DNA from: Aequorivita sp. H23M31
Lineage (GTDB): Bacteria; Bacteroidota; Bacteroidia; Flavobacteriales; Flavobacteriaceae
Direction: 5' to 3'
NCBI RefSeq assembly: GCF_004022485.1
Contig: NZ_CP034951.1
Span: forward strand, 2,232,001 to 2,296,000
DNA length: 64,000 bases
Part shown: in pieces, positions 49,041 to 57,784 of the stretch
How positions within the stretch are numbered: position 1 is the stretch's first letter
How the letters are laid out: the number at the start of each line of letters is the position of its first letter
Translations under genes and position numbers: made by a program
The notes under the pieces: generated by a model
Seen by the model: only the letters and a program-made list of their open reading frames with translations
Told to the model about the DNA's origin: nothing
Databases searched by the model: none

Positions 49041-49316
49041 TCGAACTGACACTTTAATCCATTGATAATCAGTATTCCTTGTCAGGTCGAGCGCAGTCGA
49101 GACCGCCCTCGAATTGACACTTTAATTCAGTGATAATCAGTATTTCTTGTCAGGTCGAGCGCAGTCGAGACCGCATCGAATTGACACTTTAATTCATTGA
49201 TAATCAGTATTTCTTGTCAGGTCGAGCGCAGTCGAGACCGCATCGAATTGACACTTTAATCATTGATAATCAGTATTTCTTGTCAGGTCGAGCGCAGTCG
49301 AGACCTTTTTATAATT
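49041..49316. repeat. Tandem repeat array, 4 x 67 bp
   Basis: Four units with period 67-68 bp start with TCGAATTGACACTTTAAT and end with the 20-bp word GGTCGAGCGCAGTCGAGACC. Units 2-4 are almost identical. The core word can fold (TCGA..TCGA stem). The flanks, 48942-49040 and 49317-49576, show no gene. Confidence 0.92.
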
Positions 49317-49576
49317 CATAATAAATGTTATTTTTAAAGTAAGGTTTTTATTATCCCCCTTAATATAACAGCGTTTAATCATCAATAAGATTGTGAATTA
49401 AAAAGGATTTTGGAAAAATGTTTAGGCTTTTGACTACAGATATAAAAACCAGTGCAGACTTCTTTATACAAGAGTACCTGCTATAACAAATTCGATGGTA
49501 TCCCTAATTTAGATTATATTCAGCATTAGGAGAACTCATTGATATTTCGGATATTTATATTCCAAAAAACGAAGAA

Positions 49577-49819
49577 ATGGAAACGATTGATACTATAAGA
49601 AACGGATTGATTGATAAAATTTTGTCAATTAAAAATAAAGATTTTTTACGAGCTCTGGACAATTTAATAACTTCAAGCGCTTCTTCCTCTGAAGTAGTAG
49701 AATTAACTCAAGAGCAGAAATCATTGTTAGAAATGAGTGAAGAGGATATTAAGAATGGCGAACTAGTTTCTCAAGATATAGTGGAAAAACGTAATCTGGA
49801 ATGGCTAAATGGAATATAG
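49577..49819 (+). CDS. Antitoxin of RelE/ParE pair
   Basis: The 80-residue acidic protein is helical, with METIDTIRNGLIDKILSIKN at the start and LTQEQKSLLEMSEEDIKNGE in the second half. Its last 19 bases overlap the toxin gene. This size, charge and arrangement are those of antitoxins of ParE/RelE toxins; no classical ribbon-helix-helix is obvious. It would neutralise the downstream toxin and probably repress the operon. Confidence 0.8.
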   Translation: METIDTIRNGLIDKILSIKNKDFLRALDNLITSSASSSEVVELTQEQKSLLEMSEEDIKNGELVSQDIVEKRNLEWLNGI

Positions 49820-50115
49820 TTTGGACAAGAACTGCTGATTTACAATTTGTCGGAATTTTAGAATATTGGGTTAAGCGAAATAAATCCAATAGATATTCGA
49901 TTAAACTGGTGAAATTGGTTTCGGAACGAACAAATCAAATATCGAAAAACCCATTCATTTATAAATTAACTGACTTTAATGATTTTCGGGTTGCCTCTCT
50001 TGGAAACTACAGTATATACTATAAGGTTTCAGGAAATGATTTAATTATTTCTGCATTTTGGGACAACCGACAAGATTTAAAAAAATTATTAGAAATACTG
50101 AAGAGTGAAAAATAA
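49801..50115 (+). CDS. RelE/ParE family toxin
   Basis: The 104-residue protein matches the RelE/ParE fold: WNIVWTRTADLQFVGILEYW at the N-terminus, then FIYKLTDFNDFRVASLGNYSIYYKVSGN and ISAFWDNRQDLKKLLEIL. It starts inside the antitoxin gene, overlapping by 19 bp. RelE members cut ribosome-bound mRNA and ParE members poison gyrase; which applies is not decidable. Confidence 0.88.
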   Translation: MAKWNIVWTRTADLQFVGILEYWVKRNKSNRYSIKLVKLVSERTNQISKNPFIYKLTDFNDFRVASLGNYSIYYKVSGNDLIISAFWDNRQDLKKLLEILKSEK

Positions 50116-50221
50116 TGCAGCCCAATACCAGTATAAGCTATTGTAGAAAATGGCCTAATCAAAAGTAATTTTATAACTCTGTAGCCAGTTCTAAGGTAAA
50201 ACTGAATTTATTTTAAAGATC

Positions 50222-51835
50222 CTAAAGCGCCGCCGCACTCGCTGCAGTAGCTTCTTCTTTTACTTCTTCTTCCTCAGTCAATTCCACCTTTCCGAGATAA
50301 CCTTCTGTTGACTGGCCTTTCAAACGTTTACGCAGCAGGACAATCTTTCTTTTCTCCAAGCCTTCCAAATGAAGAAAGGAAACATAGGCCAAAACGGCAA
50401 TTCCCAATAAAATCAGAACCCCATAAAGTCTTTTGGTGGAAATTATCAGCGCATCAATATTGAGGTTTCGATATAAACTCATCGCAGTTTCTCTTGAATA
50501 TGCCGAAGCATCCATCTTTCCTGCCATATTGGTCAGGGCTTCCAAACTCCAAGTGCCATCGAAATAACCAAAAATCAAGCTCCAAACACCCGGACCGATC
50601 ATTGTACGTACCACAATCAAAACTGCGGCGGCACCCAAAGTGGCATCCATCGATAAATTGCTGAGCGCGTATAACCAAACCCCGATAAACAACACCCCCA
50701 TTCCGAAGCCACGTATTATATTTGGAATAATCAATTGCTCATAGCTCACGTTTGCCGATACCATAAAATACATAAACACATAATAAAGGATGAAGGCAGA
50801 AAAACCGGTGAGCAAATACATTTTTAGGGATTTGTCCTTTCCCAACCACTTTAAACTATAGATACTCGCCAATACCAATCCTGGAATCATCCATAGATTA
50901 TAAGAGTTATCCATCACGGCATCAAACCCCAAAACACCAATGGTAATCTTACTTTGCAGCGAACTCCCCGCCAAGAAAAACCCAAGCATAAAGAGCATCA
51001 TAATCCCGTGGATGACATTGTAATTTTTTAAACTTCCGAAATCCACAAAAGGACGCTTGATAAGACGCTGATTGATTTGGTATAAAACAATTCCCACGAT
51101 CACAATTCCAGTGGCCAGAAGGATATTATCCGATTTAAAGTAATTTTCCTGTTTTGCAAAAGCGATAAAATAGGCCATCGCCAGAAAAATTACGGTGTAT
51201 AAAACCATTCCCGCCCAATCCACATAATAAAGCGGCACTTTCTTGTCAAAACGTTTATGGTGCATAAATATCAGCGCCAAAGCGGTAAGAAACAGCATTA
51301 CCAAAGCCATAATAAAATTGGCATTTTGCCAATAGGTATCAAATCCGACCTTGGTCATTATATATCCGGCGATTTGAGGAACAATGATGGCCATCGGATA
51401 GAAAATAGAATAAAATTTTGGTCGATCCCCAGTAGGACTTATAATATACATTACAGGTAAAATGAGCTCTATCAATGCGAACATTTTTAGAAACCCAATA
51501 AAAAAAGCACAGGAAACGATGACGATATTACTATCCGTGGTTGCCAGCATAAAAGACGCCAATGCCAAGAACAGTAAAGTTTTGACCATTAAAAACTTAG
51601 TATGGAAACGCAGCTTATAGCGAAAGATGATTGGAAGACTTACACCCATTCCTACTACGCCGGCATAGTTTGCAAAAACCATCCACGCATTATCGCTCCC
51701 CAGACTGCCTACCATATAGCTAAGATTCCCCGTGTAAATCCCACTGACCACCAAAATGGGCAGTAGAAATACGATAATCAACAGCAATTGTACAGGCTTG
51801 GGAACCCACTCTGCAAATAATCCTTTGTTATACAT
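50222..51835 (-). CDS. MFS multidrug exporter, EmrB-like
   Basis: The 537-residue protein has about 14 membrane helices, the DHA2/EmrB topology, with VVGMGVSLPIIFRYKLRFHTK in the first half. A charged C-terminal tail (about 500-537) ends in EEEEVKEEATAASAAAL. Paired with the HlyD-like adaptor 2 bp upstream and the TolC-like channel further up, it should form a tripartite drug/metabolite exporter spanning both membranes. Substrates unknown. Confidence 0.92.
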   Translation of the reverse strand: MYNKGLFAEWVPKPVQLLLIIVFLLPILVVSGIYTGNLSYMVGSLGSDNAWMVFANYAGVVGMGVSLPIIFRYKLRFHTKFLMVKTLLFLALASFMLATTDSNIVIVSCAFFIGFLKMFALIELILPVMYIISPTGDRPKFYSIFYPMAIIVPQIAGYIMTKVGFDTYWQNANFIMALVMLFLTALALIFMHHKRFDKKVPLYYVDWAGMVLYTVIFLAMAYFIAFAKQENYFKSDNILLATGIVIVGIVLYQINQRLIKRPFVDFGSLKNYNVIHGIMMLFMLGFFLAGSSLQSKITIGVLGFDAVMDNSYNLWMIPGLVLASIYSLKWLGKDKSLKMYLLTGFSAFILYYVFMYFMVSANVSYEQLIIPNIIRGFGMGVLFIGVWLYALSNLSMDATLGAAAVLIVVRTMIGPGVWSLIFGYFDGTWSLEALTNMAGKMDASAYSRETAMSLYRNLNIDALIISTKRLYGVLILLGIAVLAYVSFLHLEGLEKRKIVLLRKRLKGQSTEGYLGKVELTEEEEVKEEATAASAAAL

Positions 51836-51837
51836 TT

Positions 51838-52896
51838 TTAGTCCTTAAGAGTCATTACCACATTCATTCCCACGCGTATTTGGTCGAGAAGTTTTGGATC
51901 GTTATTGTTTGTAAATTCAATTTTTACTGGGATTCGACGTTGTACTTTTACAAAGTTCCCTGCCGAGTTATCGGTTGGAATTGCTGAAAATTCAGATCCC
52001 GTAGCAGCAGAAATGGAAGTTATTTTTCCTTCAAATTTAGTTTTTCCCATTCCGTCGATTGTAAACTGAAGTACCTCGCCCACTTGAATAAGTGGCAATT
52101 GTTTTTCCAGCAAGTTAGCTTCCACCCATTTTGTATTTTCCTGAACCAAAGCCGCTATCTGTTGTCCGGGCTGTATAAATTGACCAGTGGTGATCGATCT
52201 TCTTCCCATAATTCCGTCTTCGGGGGCAGTTATTACAGCGTATTTCAAATTTAATTCCGCTCTTTTTAAGGTTGCTTCTGCCGCTTCTATCTGTGCCTCG
52301 CCAATAGCAAGTTGTGATTCGGTTTCGCTGGTGGAAAGTTGTGCCGTGTTTTTCTGTTTCTTGAGCGCATTGTACTGTGATTGCAGGGTTTTTACCTGGG
52401 TTTCTATCTGTTGGTACTGCTGAAGGGTGACCGCATCATTGTCCAATAGATTTTTATATCTGGCTAAATCAGCTCGGGCATTATCCAGTTGGGCTTTTAC
52501 TCCAAGAATATTGGCTTCTACGGTACTCTCACCACTCCCTACGCGCACTACGGAGGATTCCGTAGCGGCCTTCCCAGCTTTCGCCTGACTTAACCCAGCT
52601 TTTGCCTGAGCAATGGCATTTTCAAATTCGGTAGTATCCAGCAAAACGAGCGTATCTCCCTTTTTCACGTGTTGGTGCTCGGTAAACCGAATATCCTCAA
52701 TATATCCAGGCACTCGGGAATTTACAGGATTGATATACGCCTTTACCTGGGCATCATTCACATAGGTTTTATCATTGATATGAAGATAGTTTTTTACGAT
52801 AAACCATATTACCAATAAGGTAATTATGAATACAAAGGCATTCAGAAGCGTTAAGTAAAGCTTGTTTTTTTTCTTGGGTTTTTTATCAGTAGCCAT
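51838..52896 (-). CDS. HlyD/EmrA-type membrane fusion protein
   Basis: The 352-residue adaptor has a single N-terminal membrane helix (about 12-30, LYLTLLNAFVFIITLLVIWF). A split lipoyl half (VKAYINPVNSRVPGYIEDIR) and a coiled-coil hairpin (about 85-200) rich in Gln/Ala follow, then the second lipoyl half (AVITAPEDGIMGRRSI) and a beta-barrel domain. It is 2 bp upstream of the MFS gene. The 764-bp gap between it and the TolC gene is filled by a repeat array. Confidence 0.93.
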   Translation of the reverse strand: MATDKKPKKKNKLYLTLLNAFVFIITLLVIWFIVKNYLHINDKTYVNDAQVKAYINPVNSRVPGYIEDIRFTEHQHVKKGDTLVLLDTTEFENAIAQAKAGLSQAKAGKAATESSVVRVGSGESTVEANILGVKAQLDNARADLARYKNLLDNDAVTLQQYQQIETQVKTLQSQYNALKKQKNTAQLSTSETESQLAIGEAQIEAAEATLKRAELNLKYAVITAPEDGIMGRRSITTGQFIQPGQQIAALVQENTKWVEANLLEKQLPLIQVGEVLQFTIDGMGKTKFEGKITSISAATGSEFSAIPTDNSAGNFVKVQRRIPVKIEFTNNNDPKLLDQIRVGMNVVMTLKD

Positions 52897-53004
52897 AATG
52901 TGGTTTTTAATGTAGTATTGGTTTGATTGTTATTGATTTTTTAAATGCTGAATTAATTGAGATTTTTACAAGGAAAACCCCTTTTAGAATTACGTCTATA
53001 GAAA

Positions 53005-53640
53005 CTTGTCTCCTCGAGCGGTTCTGCTGAGCGAAGTCGAAGTGCAGTCGAGAGGTCTTAGGTCTCGACTGCGCTCGACCGGACAATGATGATACAATTT
53101 TCATTCACTGTTAATATTGAAACAGAGCTTATTCATAAATTCTTGTCTTACGTCTTAAGTTCTATCGTCCTATGTCACTTTTAATTGTTGCCTTACGTCC
53201 TAATATTTTGTCTCCTAGAGCGGTTCTGCTCAGCGAAGTCGAAGTGCACTAACGAGGTCTTAGGTCTCGACTGCGCTCGACCGGACAAATGATTATATAA
53301 TTTTCATCTTCTGTTAATATTGAGTTAGAGCTTCTTTATTAATTCTTGTCTTAGGTCTTAAGTCCTATCGTCCTATTTCACTTTTAATTGTTGCCTTACG
53401 TCCTAATATTTTTGTCTCCTCGAGCGGTTCTGCTCAGCGAAGTCGAAGTGCAGTCGAGAAGTTTTTGGTCTCGACTGCGCTCGACGGGACAATGATTATA
53501 TAATTTTCATTTTCTGTTAATATTGAGTTAGAGCTTCTTTATTAATTCTTGTCTTAGGTCTCGACAGCGCTCGACCGGACACTGATAATACAATTTTCAT
53601 TTTCTGTTAATATTGAAAGAAATATTCCTTATTAATTTCT
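53005..53640. repeat. Tandem repeat array, about 3 x 203 bp plus partial copy
   Basis: The word CGGTTCTGCT recurs at 53019, 53221 and 53425 (periods 202 and 204). Each unit has GAGCGGTTCTGCT followed by GCGAAGTCGAAGTGCA, then GGTCTCGACTGCGCTCGACC, then TTCATTTTCTGTTAATATTGA-like text and GTCCTATCGTCCTA. A fourth copy from 53557 lacks its first half. The array lies between the TolC and HlyD genes of one operon; the remaining flanks hold no gene. Confidence 0.93.
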
Positions 53641-53660
53641 GTCTCATATCTCACCTCTCT

Positions 53661-54986
53661 CTAAAGTTGTCCCGTTACCCTAAGCAATTTTACATAGTTC
53701 AAAATAATATCCGTTTGGTCGTCCAAGGTTTGAAGTTCGGCTTGTAGTTTTATGTTGGAAGCGTCGATTATTTCGAGATAGGTAACCAGCTGGTTTTTAT
53801 ATTTCAATTCGGTGATTCGATAGTTTTCAGCAGCAGCTTCTTCATTGATGGCACTTACTTCACGCTGTTCAAGTGCTTGGTGATAATTCTTAAAAGCAGC
53901 ATTTACTTCGCCCTCAATTTGTTGTCTTGTGGCTTCCTTGGCCAGTTCTGCCTGGTCGATTACAATTTTATCAACGGCTTCTTTCTTCGGATTTTTAAAC
54001 AAGGATTCAAGATTATAGGAAAGATTCAATCCCACTTGATAGGTGTTGGAATAAACGTCCATCGGCGAGCCAGCGGTTTGTGGACGCGAGGCATTATATC
54101 CTGCGAATCCTGCGAGGATGGGCAACCGATCGGTTCGGGTGAGTTCCAGATTCTTTTCGGCGATGGCAATTTGTGTATCACTTGCCTGCAACTTGGGATT
54201 ATTTTGAAAGGCTATTTCTCTAAAAAACACTTCATCTTCTTGTCGAATTTGATGATCGAGATTACTGATATCTGGAACAATCAACACATTTTCATCCAAC
54301 CCAGCGAAAAGCGTCAGATTTTTATTGGTGATCAAAATGGCATTCTGTACCTGAAGAATGGCCTGTTCCAATTGTCTCTCCAAAACCTCTGCGCGCAACA
54401 GTTCGTTTTTGGTGATCATATCTTCCTCATAATAATACTGTGCATTCTTGGTACGTTCGGTGGCCAACGTTTTATTGCTCTCCAAAATTCGTTTCTGGTT
54501 TTGAAGATTGTATAGGTTGAGATATAATTCCGCGGCATTCAACTTTACTCCTTGATCGGTATCTTCCATATTATTTTCGGAAAGCGTCTTGTTCATTTCC
54601 GCCAGTTGAATGGATTTATTAATTTTCCCACCTGCAAAAATCAATTGGTTTGCAGAAACATTAAATTGGTGCCCAAAATTATGGATATCCACTTCTTGGA
54701 TTTTATGAAAACGTTTGTCGAAAATACTGACGTCGCTTAAATAAAATACTTGCATATCCGCTCCAATATCTGGAAGCCGGTTTGTTTTGACTGCACCAAT
54801 CTTGGCATCGGCGATATCTACAGATGCTTTTGCCAGTTTTAATTGAATGTTGTTGGCTTCGATACTCTGGGCCAATTCCTGCACGGTCATTTTGCGTTCC
54901 TGCATTTGTTGGCCGCTTGCAAAGGGAGCAATCAAAACCCCGAAGAGCAGTGCCAAACCCATATTTAATTTTTGAAAAGTCTTCAC
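53661..54986 (-). CDS. TolC-family outer-membrane efflux channel
   Basis: The 441-residue protein starts at the GTG at 54984-54986 (MKTFQKLNMGLALLF). The frame stays open to 55013, but that region overlaps the predicted -7 box at 55011. A signal peptide ends at FASGQ. Two repeats of long helices with beta hairpins follow (LYNLQNQKRILESNKTL; EKNLELTRTDRLPILAGFAGYN), as in TolC. It is the first gene of the efflux operon, transcribed from the AraC-type module just upstream. Confidence 0.9.
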   Translation of the reverse strand: MKTFQKLNMGLALLFGVLIAPFASGQQMQERKMTVQELAQSIEANNIQLKLAKASVDIADAKIGAVKTNRLPDIGADMQVFYLSDVSIFDKRFHKIQEVDIHNFGHQFNVSANQLIFAGGKINKSIQLAEMNKTLSENNMEDTDQGVKLNAAELYLNLYNLQNQKRILESNKTLATERTKNAQYYYEEDMITKNELLRAEVLERQLEQAILQVQNAILITNKNLTLFAGLDENVLIVPDISNLDHQIRQEDEVFFREIAFQNNPKLQASDTQIAIAEKNLELTRTDRLPILAGFAGYNASRPQTAGSPMDVYSNTYQVGLNLSYNLESLFKNPKKEAVDKIVIDQAELAKEATRQQIEGEVNAAFKNYHQALEQREVSAINEEAAAENYRITELKYKNQLVTYLEIIDASNIKLQAELQTLDDQTDIILNYVKLLRVTGQL

Positions 54987-55000
54987 TGTGTTTGTTTTTA

Positions 55001-55078
55001 TTTGATGGAACAAAGGTACTGCAGCATTAAAGCGCTGAAATAGTAAAACTTAGGAGTGAAATGTCAAAATGTAGGAAT
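55001..55078 (-). promoter_or_regulatory. Promoter/operator module, copy 1, for efflux operon
   Basis: Leftward this 78-bp block has ATTCCTACATTTTGACAT, CCTAAGTTTTACTATTTCAG and, after 15 bases, GTACCTTTG with the -7 box TACCTTTG at 55011-55018. The start would be near 55004, 18 bases before the TolC GTG. Two near-identical words (TTTTGACATTTCA and TTTTACTATTTCA) are 21 bp apart. The -33 box is poor, which suits activator control by the AraC protein encoded next door. Confidence 0.65.
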
Positions 55079-55110
55079 CCTCACCCGGAACTGCTGAAAA
55101 AGCAATTCCG

Positions 55111-55129
55111 ACCTCTCCTGAGGAGAGGT
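55111..55129. repeat. Short perfect palindrome
   Basis: ACCTCTCCT and AGGAGAGGT flank one base. It lies between the promoter module and the AraC gene and lacks a T-run, so it is not a terminator; a protein site or dispersed element is possible. Confidence 0.5.
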
Positions 55130-55221
55130 AAATAGGAATGCTAAAATCAAACCCGTCGAAAAATCTTTAGACTGAGGCTATTCCATTCCAATTAATGCAT
55201 AACAAGGTAGAGAAAAAAGTT

Positions 55222-56061
55222 TTATCCCTGATACTTAGCTCTAAATTCTGTGGGATTAAAACCGGTTTTCTTCTTAAAAAAATGGCTAAATGTAAATGGA
55301 TCTGTATAACCCAATTGAAAAGCAATTTCAGAAATGGGCTTATTGGTTTCGGTCAATTCATTTTTGGCACGGTGCACAACCATTCTATGAATAATATCCA
55401 AGGCAGACATTCCCGTAATCTGCTTTACTGTGGCAGAAAGATGCCGAGTAGTAATATGCTGCATTTTGGCATAATCGCTGACGTTTAACTTGGTACTGCC
55501 TTGACGCTGTAGATTCTTTAGAAAACCCAAAACGATATTTTGCTGCTGGTTTCGCGGACTCGCCTCAAAGGATTTGGTCTGGTTCATCTTGTGGACACTG
55601 CTGTATAGAAAGGAATAATTGAGATGGCGAAGTAGGTGTTGCTCGATTTCGGAGTTTAAAGAAATATCCTGTTGTCTTTTGATATATTCCGCCAACACCC
55701 AGAGATCAGAAAAATTCTCCTTTGAGAGTTCGAAGGTAAGCTGCGGACTGGAATACACATATTTAAACGCATCCAAAAGGTCCAATTTAAGCGTCATTGA
55801 TTTGATATATTCCCTTTTGTATTGTAGAAGGATAAATGCGCAGTCTTCACTGATACTATTAATGATAACCTTATTTTCTTTTGCAAAGACAGAAATGGTT
55901 TTTTCTCCCACTTTCAAAGCATCGCCATCAATCATATCGATTTTACCTTTATTTACTAGAAGAAAAAACGGAGGTAAAACTTTAAAGTTTTCATCGTTAA
56001 TGAGATTCTTCCCAATTTCAGTATTGGTGTAAATTTGGAATGGAGGATTTCTAAAGGGCAT
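55222..56061 (-). CDS. AraC-family transcriptional regulator
   Basis: The 279-residue protein has an N-terminal cupin-like sensing domain (about 10-120; ENFKVLPPFFLLVNKGKID) and a C-terminal double helix-turn-helix (about 180-279) with MQHITTRHLSATVKQITGMS and ISEIAFQLGYTDPFTFSHFF. It sits directly upstream of the efflux operon, same strand, and is the likely ligand-responsive controller of it and, through the duplicated module, of the gene at 48341. Confidence 0.93.
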   Translation of the reverse strand: MPFRNPPFQIYTNTEIGKNLINDENFKVLPPFFLLVNKGKIDMIDGDALKVGEKTISVFAKENKVIINSISEDCAFILLQYKREYIKSMTLKLDLLDAFKYVYSSPQLTFELSKENFSDLWVLAEYIKRQQDISLNSEIEQHLLRHLNYSFLYSSVHKMNQTKSFEASPRNQQQNIVLGFLKNLQRQGSTKLNVSDYAKMQHITTRHLSATVKQITGMSALDIIHRMVVHRAKNELTETNKPISEIAFQLGYTDPFTFSHFFKKKTGFNPTEFRAKYQG

Positions 56062-56555
56062 CAGTTTGACTATTTATATTGCGACCCCCAAAATAATGAA
56101 TAGATAAATACAACAATAAAATTATAAAGGTAGATTTATAGTTAATTGCTGTGAAACCTGATTATTCAAATTAAAAGAAGAAATCTATCTCTATCAAATT
56201 TTTCAAAATAAAGGTTTTTCAAATCTTACAATATTCATTAACAGCGATTGATCTAGAATCTCCAAACTCCCACTAAAATCAATTTTAGCTTTCCAATAAT
56301 ACGCATTCATTTTAGAGATTGAGCCGATGAAAATCTCAGCTTGCCAATAATTTTGAAGTCCTCAAATGAAAAGTGGAAGTTTAAAATGACAATTTCTTAT
56401 AATAACAACACTTCACAAAATACTATTGTAATGATAAACTTTACCCAAATGTACGATAAGGGTATGTGAAAAGACGCAGCAATACCAATGGACATAGATA
56501 ACTTTGTGAATAAGATTATTAACACAGGCTTGTAAAAGCTATAAACTAAAAGAAA
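56062..56555. other. Divergent intergenic region
   Basis: Between the AraC gene and the barrel gene no further gene was found on either strand. TAACTTTG at 56499-56506 matches the -7 consensus and would start the rightward mRNA near 56513. No good box was seen for the AraC gene. Confidence 0.5.
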
Positions 56556-57197
56556 ATGAAAAAAGTAATTTTACTTAGCGCAATTTTTATCATCGGAATG
56601 ACAGAAATGGCAAACGCACAAATTGAAAAAGGGAATCTTATGTTAGGTGCCGACTTGGGAAGCGGCCTCGTGAGCCAGACCAGTACGGGATTATTTGGAT
56701 TCAATTTTGGTTTAAATGAGGGCGCTGGCTTTGATATAGGTTTAAGCCCGAAGGTTGGATATTTTATTAAAGATAACTTTATGGTGGGAGGTATCGTAAA
56801 TTTCGGATTTTCAAAATCTGCCGAATATGATGGATTTTCAACTAGAACCACTACTTATGGAATCCAAGCTCTTTCAAGATATTATCTTAGTCCTGGTGAG
56901 AAAGGAATAGATAACTTTTTAAAATACGGACGCTTTTTCTTGGAGGGAAATGCAGGTATTGCAGGAGTTAACGTAAAGGATGGACCTACAACCAATGGTT
57001 TTGCATATGGCGTGGGCCCAGGATATTCTTATTTTGTTACTAAAAACGTCGCACTTGAAACAACCTTAAAATATAATGGACTCGTAGGAGGTGGCAATAC
57101 CACATACCAGCACGCCCTGGGATTAACCTTCGGAGTGCAAGTGTTCCTACCAAGCTCTGAGGCCAAAAGAAAAATAGACAATCCGGATAAGTTGTAA
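56556..57197 (+). CDS. Outer-membrane beta-barrel protein (OmpX-like)
   Basis: The 213-residue protein has a signal peptide (1-22, ending MANAQ). Alternating strands follow (NLMLGADLGSGLVS; FDIGLSPKVGYFIKDNFMVG; ALSRYYLSP; GFAYGVGPGYSYFVTKNVALE), typical of eight-stranded outer-membrane barrels of flavobacteria. A role in adhesion or envelope stability is possible but unproven. It has its own promoter and terminator. Confidence 0.85.
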   Translation: MKKVILLSAIFIIGMTEMANAQIEKGNLMLGADLGSGLVSQTSTGLFGFNFGLNEGAGFDIGLSPKVGYFIKDNFMVGGIVNFGFSKSAEYDGFSTRTTTYGIQALSRYYLSPGEKGIDNFLKYGRFFLEGNAGIAGVNVKDGPTTNGFAYGVGPGYSYFVTKNVALETTLKYNGLVGGGNTTYQHALGLTFGVQVFLPSSEAKRKIDNPDKL

Positions 57198-57220
57198 AAA
57201 ACCCGATCATATATGACAAG

Positions 57221-57255
57221 AACCGCCTCACAAAATATTGGGGCGGTTTTTAATT
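57221..57255 (+). terminator. Intrinsic terminator of barrel gene
   Basis: The stem AACCGCC/GGGCGGTT is followed by TTTTTAATTTT, 24 bp after the stop. Confidence 0.85.
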
Positions 57256-57275
57256 TTAAATTCTAAATCGAGCCT

Positions 57276-57519
57276 TTATATAATTGGGTTCAGACAAGTT
57301 AATGTACAATCTGGTAGCAGATTTAATTCCTTACCTAAGTGGCAGTATAAGGAATTTCCCCATCTGAATTTATTTCCACAAAAGCATCTTTTTGTTTGAC
57401 GGAAGAATCTTGCCCAAGTACGGATACAGGATTGCCTTAGGCCGTTGGCAATTGTACGGGCTGGGCACAATTACAACTGAAACAACAACACCACCCAATA
57501 GAGATGAAACTTTTTTCAT
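57276..57519 (-). pseudogene. Truncated, decayed copy of the T9SS cargo gene
   Basis: The leftward strand starts MKKVSSLLGGVVVSVV. In shifted frame it then reads AQPVQLPTA, a stop, GNPVSVLGQDSSV and SDGEIPYTAT. The neighbour at 57785 has AQHVQLPAAYSNPVSVLEQD and NGTIPYTATYG at the same places. So this is a duplicated N-terminus with stops and frameshift. The body and sorting domain are missing. Confidence 0.8.
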
Positions 57520-57732
57520 TATACCCATATTTTTAACCAATTAAGAATCAAACATAGAACTTAAATTTAATTGTCCAGCAATAAACATTATTCGGTGTTA
57601 GGATATAGAGATGCAATAAATCTTTCGATTACCATAAAGTTTAATTAATTAAAACAAGGTTAAATCAGAAAAATATAAGTATGCCTTTGAAAGGATTTTT
57701 ACGAAAAGCAACCGAAAACGGATATCTTTAAT

Positions 57733-57763
57733 AAAAAAAGCCGCCCTTTTTGGGACGGCTTCT
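57733..57763 (-). terminator. Intrinsic terminator of T9SS cargo gene
   Basis: The stem AAGCCG.CCC/GGG.CGGCTT (one mismatch) is followed leftward by TTTTTTTATT, about 20 bp after the stop. Confidence 0.8.
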
Positions 57764-57784
57764 TTATTAAAGATTTTATTAGAA

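Noticed and set aside
49041..49316. Possible CRISPR array
   Set aside because: Units of 67-68 bp repeat throughout with no variable spacers and there are no cas genes.
53005..53640. Possible coding repeats or CRISPR
   Set aside because: Units of about 203 bp contain stops in all frames and no spacer pattern; treated as a non-coding tandem array.
53877..54515. Rightward 212-codon open frame
   Set aside because: It lies fully antisense to the TolC-family gene, which has strong family evidence.
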